Assembly (NCBI RefSeq): GCF_015207825.1
Contig: NZ_JADEWC010000014.1
Span: 1 to 64,000 of the forward strand
Source of the DNA: Cyanobacterium stanieri LEGE 03274
GTDB lineage: Bacteria; Cyanobacteriota; Cyanobacteriia; Cyanobacteriales; Cyanobacteriaceae
Length of the DNA: 64,000 bases
Direction of reading: 5' to 3'
The notes under the pieces were generated by a model. That model did no database searches. It was not told the origin of the DNA and saw only the letters and a program-made list of their open reading frames with translations. Within the stretch, counting starts at the first letter, position 1. Each line of letters begins with the position of its first letter. Of the stretch, positions 47,642 to 57,386 are shown one piece after another. A program made the translations under genes and the position numbers.

Positions 47642-49336
47642 TTATAACATAGATAATGTGTTCAATAAGTTATTATTATGATTTGATTTAATCTCATTTA
47701 GATTTATATTTGCTATTTCTAAATCCTCCCAATCTTTTAAATTAATTAAAATTTCTTCAAAATCATTTCTAGCTTTTGCTGTTACTAAATAACTGGTTGA
47801 GTGAGGGAAACTTACTGAAATTAATTGATTAGTTTTTTGAGAGCTATGTTCAATAATTTGTTCAGTAAATATATCTTTAATTTCTAATTCAATATTAGGA
47901 TAAAAGCCATAAATAATAATGTTAGGAGGATAATCTTTTAACCATGCTTTTTGTTGAGGTATTTTTAAACCATTTTTTAAGCTAATGGATAGTTTAGTTT
48001 TTGGTTGTAAAGCATCTTTTAATTGCAAATTAGACGGAAAAATCCCCTCCCATGCTTCTGATAAAACTTGACATTGATGTAATTCTAACCAATCTTCATG
48101 ATCAGGAAAAGGTCTTATTTCTTCACTCCAATTTAATAGTTTTTCATCTTTTAAGAGTTGTAAATCTTTCATCAAATTTTGTTTACAGAGTATGATAAAC
48201 TGTTCCCCTAAATTTGGACTTGCCCAAGTAGCATAAATATCTGAGTCTTCATCTTCTTTATCACGAATTAAAATCCAAAAATCTCTCGCAGGTAAAATAA
48301 ATTTTTCAAGATTATTATGATTAATAACTGTACCAATAATTCCTTTATTTAAGTCTTCTACTGTTAATTTACTACCACAAGGTAAATACCAACCTTGCCT
48401 ATCTTCTCTTAGCACTTCTGTTTGATTTTGATATTGAATTTTTATCTCATTATTGTCTTTAAATTTAGGTTGTTTTGGGTATAGAAAATAGTCAATATCT
48501 CCTAAAAAAGGATCTTCGGTGCGATATAATCCTGTAAATAAGTTACGACTCAATATATATTGATTTTTTCTTTTTTTGATAGGTTTTTTTGGGCAACCTT
48601 CCGCTAACCATTGCTGATGAATTTCATGGAGGGAATCAGCTACTAATTCTAATCTTTTTCTATCTCTTAATAAGTTGGCTATATGCTTAGATAAATAACT
48701 GATTTCATGGTGAACTTGACTATATAATGTTGGAGCATCCCAACTATTTGTCCACTGTTTTTTGATAAATAATTCTTGTAATTTATCTTTATCAACTTGT
48801 CGGAATAAGGTTTGACTGATAGGATATTTGATATATTTTTGTGAACCTTTTCCTTTATATGCTGTAGGTTGAAATCCTTGTTGTAACAACCATAAATTCC
48901 ATTCTTTCCATAATATTTCTTCTGAGTGATTACCAAACTTCATTCCATTTGGTCGCCCCTCTCCCAGTAAACCGAGTAAACTTCTTAAACGAGTGAAATA
49001 GTCTTTTTCAGAAATTTCTTCTTGATCATCTTCTGACATTTGATAAGCTGCTAAAATTGACAAAATTAGAAAAACAAGACACTTGGGTTTCCCTTGCGAA
49101 TCAAAGCTTTGTATATTTTTCAGATTAACTTTTTCATCTTCAATAATAGCATCAATGACAGAACACCTAAAATTATCTAAGGCATTAATATTATGATCTA
49201 AATGAAGAAAATTTTTCCCGATAAAGTGAATTAAATCTTCGTCAATAGTGAGATAAATTTTGCTACCTTGTGAAATTCCACTAAGAAAATAAGAAATCAA
49301 AGTTTCATTCCAAGAAGTATAACTATTACTTAGCAC
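47642..49336 (-). CDS. Unknown 564-aa protein of the helicase operon
   Basis: First gene of the operon. The N-terminus reads SWNETLISYFLSGISQGSKIYLTIDEDLIHFIG, a pattern that recurs in large helicase-linked defence operons, followed by a helical region with PNGMKFGNHSEEILWKEWNLWL and YPISQTLFRQVDKDKLQELF. The C-terminal half is beta-rich with repeated small domains (LFTGLYRTEDPFLGDIDYFLYP). No enzyme motif is seen. It is possibly a scaffold or recognition subunit for the helicase. Confidence 0.55.
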   Translation of the reverse strand: MLSNSYTSWNETLISYFLSGISQGSKIYLTIDEDLIHFIGKNFLHLDHNINALDNFRCSVIDAIIEDEKVNLKNIQSFDSQGKPKCLVFLILSILAAYQMSEDDQEEISEKDYFTRLRSLLGLLGEGRPNGMKFGNHSEEILWKEWNLWLLQQGFQPTAYKGKGSQKYIKYPISQTLFRQVDKDKLQELFIKKQWTNSWDAPTLYSQVHHEISYLSKHIANLLRDRKRLELVADSLHEIHQQWLAEGCPKKPIKKRKNQYILSRNLFTGLYRTEDPFLGDIDYFLYPKQPKFKDNNEIKIQYQNQTEVLREDRQGWYLPCGSKLTVEDLNKGIIGTVINHNNLEKFILPARDFWILIRDKEDEDSDIYATWASPNLGEQFIILCKQNLMKDLQLLKDEKLLNWSEEIRPFPDHEDWLELHQCQVLSEAWEGIFPSNLQLKDALQPKTKLSISLKNGLKIPQQKAWLKDYPPNIIIYGFYPNIELEIKDIFTEQIIEHSSQKTNQLISVSFPHSTSYLVTAKARNDFEEILINLKDWEDLEIANINLNEIKSNHNNNLLNTLSML

Positions 49337-49552
49337 ATTAATTATTTAATAAGTCTTATATGCTGATTATAATTTAACTAGTGATAAAACTGCACTATCT
49401 TAAGAAAAGTAAACAGAGCTTGTATATTTTTTGTTTAAGTTAATGAAAAATGAAATTTTTATATATTTTTCGAGACTTTTAATATATTTTAACCTTTAGT
49501 ATTTAGATTTATTCAGTAGACTTTATTCATGGTGATAGAAAGAAGTTAAATC
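49337..49552. other. AT-rich spacer
   Basis: It holds the promoter of the helicase operon, reading leftward. No gene or repeat was recognised. Confidence 0.4.
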
Positions 49553-49972
49553 TTATTTGTCATTACAGGGAATTTGGTCAACCAGAATACCAAAATAATA
49601 GGAATCAATGATTTTTTCAACTTTTTCTGAGAGCTGATCTGTTATTCCAGCAAACCTTTTAACTTTCCATGATTTTACCTCCTCCCCCTGTTCTTCTAAA
49701 AGTGCGATCGCCCATTGTATCCTTCCATCCTGAAACATTTTCACTGACTCGACAGTTTCTTCTAAATAAGTTTTTGTCAGGGGTAATTTATCCAGTTTCT
49801 GCTCTAAAAGTGCTTTTAATCCTGTCATAATACCTACTTTTCTCAAGGTAACTCTTTCTGGTTTATCCTTTTGCAAAATTTCTTGAACTGCACTCTCTAC
49901 CTGAATTTTGACTTCTTGATCTCTTTTTTCCCAATCCACTCTTTTATTCACTGATACAGATGATTTGTCCAA
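49553..49972 (-). pseudogene. TnsD C-terminal fragment
   Basis: 139 residues matching the C-terminal part of Tn7-type TnsD target-site proteins: RVDWEKRDQEVKIQVESAV, KPERVTLRKVGIMTG, LEQKLDKLPLTKTYL and MFQDGRIQWAIALLEEQGEEV. Full TnsD has an N-terminal TniQ domain of several hundred residues, which is absent here. A stop codon lies two codons upstream of the TTG start. In another frame just upstream a short run (HLMKQIHVRSDNSLNLGQIICIS) may be further debris. It is a relic of the transposition machinery, now unlikely to act alone. Confidence 0.7.
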
Positions 49973-50168
49973 GGTTCAGTGAATTATCAGATCGCACATG
50001 AATCTGCTTCATAAGGTGAACATTTTCTGAATTACCTACAAAAGAAAAATCAAAGTAATAGTTTTTTGTAAAATAAGAGACTATATCAGTTCAAAATGGC
50101 GAAAAATATCTTGGTTAGCCCTAAGTATGTATTAAAATTAAACCAAAAATAAACTAAAAATAAAAAAT

Positions 50169-53100
50169 ATGGGAGCGTCTTTAATTAATAACAGATATGC
50201 TTTAACACCCAATCCTAAACAAAGTGGGATGAGTGAAGTTTATAAAGCTGCTGATATGCATAATGATATGCAACAAGTAGCAGTCAAAATTTTTACAAAG
50301 GGAAGAATTGAAGAGGAAATTTCAGCAGAATCTTTTAGAAGAGAAGTTAATGCATTAAAAGAATTAAAACATAATCATATTGTTGAATTAATTGATTCAG
50401 GAATTGACAAAGAAACTGGTCATAACTTTCTAGTACTAGAATGGATGGAAAATAATTTATTAGAAAAGTTAAAACAATCACCTCTTGATGGATGGGATTC
50501 ATTTTGGGAAGAAATTGGAAAACCCTTGTTAGAAGCCTTAGCTTTTTGTCATAACAGAGAGTATATTCATAGAGACATCAAACCGGAAAATATCTTAATT
50601 GATCATGAAGGAACTATCAAATTAGCAGATTTTGGTATCTCAAAACTGAGAAATTTTCTAGTCCCTACTGTAACCTTAAGAGAGTTTGTTTCTCGTCCTT
50701 ATACGCCACTAGAAGATGATGATGGCTCTTATACTTATACCCGTGATGTATTCAGCTTTGGGGTTGTGACTCTTAAATGCTTGACAAATGTACCACTTAT
50801 CGACTATGAAAGTGTTAAAAAGGCAATTCAAGAATTAGATGCACCTTGTGAAATCATAAAGATAATTGAAAATTCTATTTCCGATTATCCCGAAGAACGT
50901 CAACATAATGCACAAATCCTATTATCAGAAATAACAAGATTTCAAGAAAAGCGTGAAAGAGCATTTATTGAAAAAACTCAAAAATGTTATTTAATGCTTC
51001 CAAGAAATTTAGAAAAAATAGGTAGTGAGTTAAAAGCTAACTCTCATACAGAAATTCAAAAAATAATTCTCGAAGACTTAAATAATGAGTGTGGTATAGA
51101 ATGTTATAAAAATAAAAAATCTAATGAATATGAGGAAGGTCAATATAAAATTTTTGGAGTTGATTATAGTTATCATGTAAAAATTGAACAATGCAATTTA
51201 GACAAATTAATTATCTTAAATGCGATTAATCTTTCCAGTGATATTTTAGAGCAAAATAGGTTAAAAAATTATAATCCCAACTATGAGTTTAGTTTTGAAA
51301 CATTTTATAATATAAATCAAGCTCAAGAAATTATCAGAGAACTTCAATTATCAATTGAAGAATATGATGCTACTATCAGACAGAAACAAGCAGAAGATGA
51401 AAAACAAAGATTATTTAGAACTTGGGAAAGTATTTTAAGAGCAAAGACAGACTGGGAAAGACAACGTCAAAAACCTTTAATCTATACAGAAGTTAGTCAA
51501 GATAAAAACCGTGCTTTTTTTACTTTAGAGTCAATTCCTGATGATGATCTTGTTGGACAAACTCGCCATGTAACTCTTAAAAATAATAACTATAGTCTCT
51601 TAAGTGGAGAAATTGAAGAAATTAAAGATGATAAACTAATTCTCTACATCAATTATGGAGAAGTAGAAAGAATACCAAAAAAAGGTGTATTAAAATTTGA
51701 TACTCGTGCGGCAGAGTCCGCATTAAGACAACAAAAATATGCTTTAGATGCGATTAAATATGATCAGGCTGTACGTTCAGAAATTCGTACTTTATTAATT
51801 AATCCTCAAGAAGTTAGTTTACCTAATTTAGAACAGGATATTCAATTTATTCAAACTCTTAATGAATCTCAGAAAGAGATTGTTAAAGCAGCATTGGAAA
51901 CCGAAGATTTTTTAGTAGTTGAAGGACCTCCTGGCACAGGAAAAACAACTTTTATTACCGAACTAATTTTACAAACTCTAAAACAAAATCCTAACGCTAG
52001 AATCTTGCTTACATCACAAACTCATGTAGCTTTAGATAATGCTTTAGAGAGAATTAAGACAGTTGATACTTTTTTAAAAATTGTCCGCATTGGCAATCAT
52101 GAAAAAGTTGCTGAAAATATTTACGCTTTGTTATTTGAAGAGCAAATGGATCAATGGAAAAAAGAAGTTTTGAATCAGAGTAAAGATTTTATTGATATTT
52201 GGTCGAAGGAACATGACTTAGATAAAAAAGATGTAGAAGTGGCTATCCATTTTCAAAAATTGAGAAGTCTTGCTAATCAACTAAATAATTTAAAACAAGA
52301 AATTGAATCTTTAAAACAAGAAAAATATGAATTAATTGAGCAACCAGAATATGAGTCTTACCTTGAGAATTATGATTTTAATAGTCCAAATGTCAAACTT
52401 CCTAATAATTTACCAGAAGAGACCAAAGAGCAACTCAAATATTTAGATGATAAAATCAAAGAGTTTGAGAAAAAAGCTAAATCTATTCGTCAAGATGAAC
52501 AAAAACCAGTGGCATTAGAGTTAGAAAATTTAAGTGGGTTTAATCTTGAAGAAATTGAGAAGATGTCAATAAATGAGTTAGAAAGCTATGAAAGCATATT
52601 AGCTGATTCTAATAATATACAAGCAAAACAACTCAAAAAACTAATGAGAATCCAACAAGATTGGTTTGATATTTTTGGTAAAAGTGATAGTGATCACTTT
52701 AATTCTGCATTAATCAAACGTTCTCAAATTGTAGCCGGAACTTGTATTGGACTTGCTCCAAAAATTACTGAAGTTGAATTTGATTTGTGTATTATAGATG
52801 AAGCATCAAAAGCAACGGCAACCGAAGTATTAGTACCAATTGCTAGATCAAAAAAATGGATTTTAGTAGGTGATACGAAACAACTTCCACCTTTTCAAGA
52901 TGAAGCTAGTAGAAACCAAGAATTTTTAGATAAATATGACTTAAATTCTGAGGAGATTAAGGAAACCTTATTTGCTTATTTACTCAGAACTTTACCAAAA
53001 GCTAATTGCAAAATCCTGAATATTCAACATCGCATGGTAGCACCCATTGGAGAGTTAATCAGTCAATGTTTTTATGATGGTCAAATTCAAAGTGCTAGAA

Positions 53101-53645
53101 CCGATATAGATCACGAACTAAATAAAATTATACCTAAACCTGTTACTTGGTTAACAACCAGTAAACTTCCTAATCATTGTGAACAAACTGCGTATCAAAA
53201 TCAAAGCTATAATAATACTGCTGAAGTTAAAGTAATTGTTAAACTGCTAAATCGTCTTAATGCGGTGGCAAAAAATGTATGTAAAAACTATAGCGTAGCA
53301 ATTTTGACAGGGTATTCAGCACAAAAAATACTCTTAGAACGAACCTTAGACTCAGAATTAGATAATTGGGAAAGATTAGCTATTAAATGGAATACAGTTG
53401 ACGCATTTCAAGGACAAGAAGCCGATATTGCTATTTATTCGATTACTCGTTCTAATAACAAAAAAGAGTTTGGCTTCTTGCGAGATACAGAGAGAATGAA
53501 TGTTGCTTTATCAAGGGGCAAAGTTGCTTTAGTAATCGTAGGAGATCATGATTTTTGTCGGACGTTAAATTATAATCCTTTACGAACTGTTCTTGAATAT
53601 ATAGAATTTAATCCTAAAACTTGTTCCTTACATGAGTCTAAATAA
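50169..53645 (+). CDS. mkoA: Type I Mokosh MkoA: Ser/Thr kinase-helicase fusion
   Basis: A 1158-aa protein. The kinase domain (about 10-270) has VAVKIF, HRDIKPENILI near 132, LADFGISKL and an FVSRPYTPLE activation segment. The C-terminal superfamily 1 helicase of the UPF1/DNA2 (COG1112) type has Walker A VVEGPPGTGKTTFITELI near 585, Walker B LCIIDEASKAT near 875, and GQEADIAIYSITRS with MNVALSRGKVALVIVGD at the end. A coiled coil lies inside the helicase core. Kinase-helicase plus PLD nuclease is the definition of type I Mokosh phage defence. It directly abuts mkoB (TAA-ATG). Confidence 0.85.
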   Translation: MGASLINNRYALTPNPKQSGMSEVYKAADMHNDMQQVAVKIFTKGRIEEEISAESFRREVNALKELKHNHIVELIDSGIDKETGHNFLVLEWMENNLLEKLKQSPLDGWDSFWEEIGKPLLEALAFCHNREYIHRDIKPENILIDHEGTIKLADFGISKLRNFLVPTVTLREFVSRPYTPLEDDDGSYTYTRDVFSFGVVTLKCLTNVPLIDYESVKKAIQELDAPCEIIKIIENSISDYPEERQHNAQILLSEITRFQEKRERAFIEKTQKCYLMLPRNLEKIGSELKANSHTEIQKIILEDLNNECGIECYKNKKSNEYEEGQYKIFGVDYSYHVKIEQCNLDKLIILNAINLSSDILEQNRLKNYNPNYEFSFETFYNINQAQEIIRELQLSIEEYDATIRQKQAEDEKQRLFRTWESILRAKTDWERQRQKPLIYTEVSQDKNRAFFTLESIPDDDLVGQTRHVTLKNNNYSLLSGEIEEIKDDKLILYINYGEVERIPKKGVLKFDTRAAESALRQQKYALDAIKYDQAVRSEIRTLLINPQEVSLPNLEQDIQFIQTLNESQKEIVKAALETEDFLVVEGPPGTGKTTFITELILQTLKQNPNARILLTSQTHVALDNALERIKTVDTFLKIVRIGNHEKVAENIYALLFEEQMDQWKKEVLNQSKDFIDIWSKEHDLDKKDVEVAIHFQKLRSLANQLNNLKQEIESLKQEKYELIEQPEYESYLENYDFNSPNVKLPNNLPEETKEQLKYLDDKIKEFEKKAKSIRQDEQKPVALELENLSGFNLEEIEKMSINELESYESILADSNNIQAKQLKKLMRIQQDWFDIFGKSDSDHFNSALIKRSQIVAGTCIGLAPKITEVEFDLCIIDEASKATATEVLVPIARSKKWILVGDTKQLPPFQDEASRNQEFLDKYDLNSEEIKETLFAYLLRTLPKANCKILNIQHRMVAPIGELISQCFYDGQIQSARTDIDHELNKIIPKPVTWLTTSKLPNHCEQTAYQNQSYNNTAEVKVIVKLLNRLNAVAKNVCKNYSVAILTGYSAQKILLERTLDSELDNWERLAIKWNTVDAFQGQEADIAIYSITRSNNKKEFGFLRDTERMNVALSRGKVALVIVGDHDFCRTLNYNPLRTVLEYIEFNPKTCSLHESK

Positions 53646-55238
53646 ATGACTATTGAGTATTTGAATTTTAGTTCAGATTCACAATCTAATACTGAAGATG
53701 AAATTTCTAAACGCTATGATAATCGTCCTGGTTTTGAATTAGTTAGTTTAGTATCAGTTGGTCTTCCTGTAACTAGAATTACCTTAACTGTATTAACCCT
53801 CCTTCGTAAACCGATTCCTCCTATAGAAGAATTTGTTTTAAAATCTATTGATGCTTGTTTATCTTCTATAGAAGAAATTAATAACTTTTTAGGTTTAGAA
53901 CAATCAATTGTTAAAAATGCAATGATTAATCTGAGACAAGCAGAAAATATTGATTTAATTGCTTCACAAGAATCCAAATTTCAAGAATGGAAGTTAACCA
54001 AAAAAGGAAAAACCACACTTGAAGAAGCAAGAATTATTGTACCTGAAGAAAGGTCTTATCCTATTAACTTCGATAGAATGTTAGGAAAACCACGTTGGTA
54101 TGGAAAATTAGAGGAAAATAAAGGTTTATTACGCCCAAAAGACTTAAGGTACAGCAATATTCTTGAAATACCTGCTTATCCAGCTAAACTACTAGAGTTA
54201 GATGATCTTAATCTTAACGATGTTGAGAAAATGATTCATCAAATTGCTAAAGATAAAAAATATAAAAAAGAAAAACAAAGAGATTTTATTGGATTAAAAG
54301 CTATGGAAAAGAGGGAAAACTTTTTTCAAGAAGCTTTTGCATTAGTTTATAAACAGAAAGACAGTAATGAGTTACAAATTGCTTTCGCTATTGATGGTAG
54401 ATTATCAGACGAACATGAATCAGCCTTTGCTCGTGCTAAAGGAGGTAAAAAAGATCGTATTATTAAACAATTAAGAGAAAATGTCTTAAATCAATCCAGA
54501 GAATTAAAAAGTTTAGCAGAAGCAAAATTTGGCTCTGGAATACTTGAAGAAGCTGAGAAATATGAACAACAAATTACTTCTGTTAGAGAACAAGTCCAAG
54601 AAAAAACTACACAACTTGAAACAGAAATTAATTTAACTCGTCAAGATATTGAAATCATTGATAATGAAGAAGAAAAGAAAGAACTGAAAAACAAACTTGA
54701 GAAAGCTGTTAATGAAATAGCAGAACTCAACAAACGACTTAATTCACTTATATCTTCAACACCAATTCGTTTTTTAAAAACTTATGATCATAGACCATTA
54801 TTAGAAGAAGCATTAAAAGATAGTAAAGAAAGGCTTTTAATTATTTCGCCTTGGATTAGAGCCAATGCTAGTAATAGCTGGTTAATTGATAGTTTAGAAA
54901 AGTTATTAAAAAGAGGAGTCAAAGTTTTTATAGGCTACGGTTTTGGGGATGAATCTGAGGAAAATAGGAGAGATTACGATATTGAAGCTGAAAATAAAAT
55001 TAAAAAATTAGCCAAACGATATCAAGATAACTTTGTATTTAAACGTTTGGGTGATACTCATTCTAAAATTCTTGTTTCTGATCAAAAATTTGCTATTGTA
55101 GGTAGTTTTAACTGGTTATCGTTTAAAGGTGATCCTAATCGTACTTTTAGAGACGAAAGAAGTATTTTAGTTTCATATCCACAAAAAATTGATGAGTTGT
55201 TTGATAATGAAATAAAAAGATTAGACTTATGCTTATAA
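53646..55238 (+). CDS. mkoB: Type I Mokosh MkoB: PLD-family nuclease
   Basis: A 530-aa protein whose ATG follows the mkoA stop with no gap. Residues 1-140 contain a winged-helix-like domain (FLGLEQSIVKNAMINLRQAENI), the middle is a long coiled coil (REQVQEKTTQLETEINLTRQ), and the C-terminal 150 residues are a phospholipase D-type domain with one clear HKD motif (THSKILVSDQKFAIVGSFNW) and a strand LLIISPWIRANAS. It probably dimerises to build the nuclease site and cuts nucleic acid unwound or recognised by MkoA. Confidence 0.84.
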   Translation: MTIEYLNFSSDSQSNTEDEISKRYDNRPGFELVSLVSVGLPVTRITLTVLTLLRKPIPPIEEFVLKSIDACLSSIEEINNFLGLEQSIVKNAMINLRQAENIDLIASQESKFQEWKLTKKGKTTLEEARIIVPEERSYPINFDRMLGKPRWYGKLEENKGLLRPKDLRYSNILEIPAYPAKLLELDDLNLNDVEKMIHQIAKDKKYKKEKQRDFIGLKAMEKRENFFQEAFALVYKQKDSNELQIAFAIDGRLSDEHESAFARAKGGKKDRIIKQLRENVLNQSRELKSLAEAKFGSGILEEAEKYEQQITSVREQVQEKTTQLETEINLTRQDIEIIDNEEEKKELKNKLEKAVNEIAELNKRLNSLISSTPIRFLKTYDHRPLLEEALKDSKERLLIISPWIRANASNSWLIDSLEKLLKRGVKVFIGYGFGDESEENRRDYDIEAENKIKKLAKRYQDNFVFKRLGDTHSKILVSDQKFAIVGSFNWLSFKGDPNRTFRDERSILVSYPQKIDELFDNEIKRLDLCL

Positions 55239-55519
55239 ATGTAATCTAGTTTGCTCCGTGTCTGGACAAAAATTTCTGTCCTCTTGTTCCTATATCACTG
55301 AAATTTTCCTTTTTACAAAAAAACTAGAGAAAATTTGGTTTTCAACTTTCAACTTTATTCCCCTATAATGGTCAAGCCCAATGCTGTTGTGGGGGTAGGA
55401 ATTATCATTATATTCCCCCTGATGAAAATTACGGTATTTGGCGATCGCACTTAGTCCTTGCACCTTGAAACATTCTCCAAAATCATTGCGATCGATAAAA
55501 TAAGAAAATAGCCTTTGTT
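55239..55519. other. Spacer between Mokosh and McrBC-like modules
   Basis: Convergent gap of 281 bases with one complete HIP1 octamer near 55441 and no gene. No clear terminator hairpin with a T-run was seen. Confidence 0.4.
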
Positions 55520-57379
55520 TTAGTTAGCAATATAATTCTCAGCAAGTAATAAAAAATTAACTTTGTTTAATTCAATATAACCATCAAGAAAATCATAATT
55601 TCTCCTAAATAGATTGGGATCATCAGGACAATAATCAGGAATCCAAAAACTACTTTGAATTTCTGGTTTTGAGTCAGTAGAAAAGAGTTTATTTAATTTC
55701 TTTTGCAACGAGTATTCATAGATAAATTGTTTCCTGACATTTTTTTCTTTGTTTTCTTTTTTATTATTAGGATCAGAAAAATATTTAGAGTCACAATACT
55801 TAACATCTATTATCTTAATTAAAGGTTTTTGATTGTTCAATATTTGAGTAATAAACTTTTCAAACTCATTTTGAATAGATTGTGCTGATCTATCTCTAAA
55901 AAGCGATCTAGTAAAAACATTATATTCATCAAAATCACCGTTACTATTAATATCAACATTTAATGGTTTTAAAATCCTCTCACAAAAAGTATTCCAAGTA
56001 AAAACTTTACTTTCTAAGGCTAAATAAAAAAAGTGATTCAAATAGCTCATTAAATTAAGATGTTCATTATTGATAATTTTTGGGATGTCCCAAAATGAAT
56101 AAAAAGCTCTAGGTAAAGAAGAATTGATGATTAAATATTGATTATCTTTTCTAGAGTATATTCTTTCCAAGATTTTAGCTGTATATACTTCTTTTTTTTG
56201 ATTTAAATAGCCAGTATTAATAAATATTGATTCATTTTCTTTATAAATGTTAAAGCCATTATCATATCTGAATTGTGTTTTATAACCATGATTATCCCAA
56301 TCAGTAATAAATATTTCATAAGTTGTTTGTTGAATAAAATCACTATTTTTTGAACTAAACAAAACAGCATCGGGATTTAAAGAAACACCATTTATTTTAA
56401 AAACATTGTTTATGTCAATAACTTTCTCTGATGCTTGAAGTTTATCTAGAGTTTTTGAACTTAAATACCGAGTATCACAATGCAATAAGCAAGATAAATC
56501 GTTATTTTCAGTTAAATAAGTTAAACACATGGATTCCCAAACAGTGTAAAAATTATTTATGCCCCAGATTTCTCCCTCTTCACCTTGACTCAAATCACCG
56601 TATAAAAATAATTCAATGGCATCATAATATTCCCAATAGTCAGCATCTTTTAAGACTGTATAATTATTGATTGTTTCTAAAGCATCTTTGAGTACATTTA
56701 AAACAGACTCATAGCTATTCTCATCAAAAAGACTATCCGGAGAGTTTAAATAACGTTCTCTAAAATCTTCTGCCAAAGATATAATATTAGGATTTGTTGT
56801 TTCCTTTAATTGCTGTTTTACCTCGAAAAATAGGTAACAATACATCGTAACTATATCATTAGATTGAAATTGAACTACCTTTCTTGGAAAATTCATTTGA
56901 TCTATATAAACCGCATCATTAGACAAATAAATTCCTTGATGTAAATATTTGTGAATTTTACTTAAATCAAATTTATCTTGCTTACCTAATCGAGACGCTA
57001 AACTTAAAATTTTTGGCTCATTATAAGCATCTAACAATTTACCAAGAATATCAATTTTATAATAAAAAATATTTTCATTATCTTCTTGATAACTTTTAAT
57101 ACTAGAACCAATTTTTGTTTTTAGAAATCCATCTCGATCATTTGTTAATTGATTATTATCATCTAAATAACCTTTTTCCACACAAATACTTCTAAAAGTT
57201 GTCAAAATTTTGTAGAAAAGAAAGAATAAATCTCTTTTACTATCAAAGTTATCTAATGTAGATTTTGACTCATTAAAACCTTTAGGCAAACATAAACGTA
57301 AATTTTGTTCTTGTTTATCAATACCAACAAAAGAATACTTATTATTAACAACTAATTGTAAAGAATTAAAATTAATCAT
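55520..57379 (-). CDS. LlaJI/McrC-like restriction nuclease subunit
   Basis: A 619-aa protein partnered with the McrB-like gene 7 bases upstream. The C-terminal third has a PD-(D/E)xK-type layout: LNPDAVLFSS followed by YEIFITDWDNHG and then KIIDVKYCDSKYF near residue 523. This resembles the LlaJI-type restriction endonuclease partner of McrB-like AAA proteins. The N-terminal part is helical and probably docks to the AAA ring. No DNA methylase is nearby, so it acts like a type IV (modification-dependent) or abortive nuclease rather than a classical restriction enzyme. Confidence 0.7.
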   Translation of the reverse strand: MINFNSLQLVVNNKYSFVGIDKQEQNLRLCLPKGFNESKSTLDNFDSKRDLFFLFYKILTTFRSICVEKGYLDDNNQLTNDRDGFLKTKIGSSIKSYQEDNENIFYYKIDILGKLLDAYNEPKILSLASRLGKQDKFDLSKIHKYLHQGIYLSNDAVYIDQMNFPRKVVQFQSNDIVTMYCYLFFEVKQQLKETTNPNIISLAEDFRERYLNSPDSLFDENSYESVLNVLKDALETINNYTVLKDADYWEYYDAIELFLYGDLSQGEEGEIWGINNFYTVWESMCLTYLTENNDLSCLLHCDTRYLSSKTLDKLQASEKVIDINNVFKINGVSLNPDAVLFSSKNSDFIQQTTYEIFITDWDNHGYKTQFRYDNGFNIYKENESIFINTGYLNQKKEVYTAKILERIYSRKDNQYLIINSSLPRAFYSFWDIPKIINNEHLNLMSYLNHFFYLALESKVFTWNTFCERILKPLNVDINSNGDFDEYNVFTRSLFRDRSAQSIQNEFEKFITQILNNQKPLIKIIDVKYCDSKYFSDPNNKKENKEKNVRKQFIYEYSLQKKLNKLFSTDSKPEIQSSFWIPDYCPDDPNLFRRNYDFLDGYIELNKVNFLLLAENYIAN

Positions 57380-57386
57380 TGATTGT

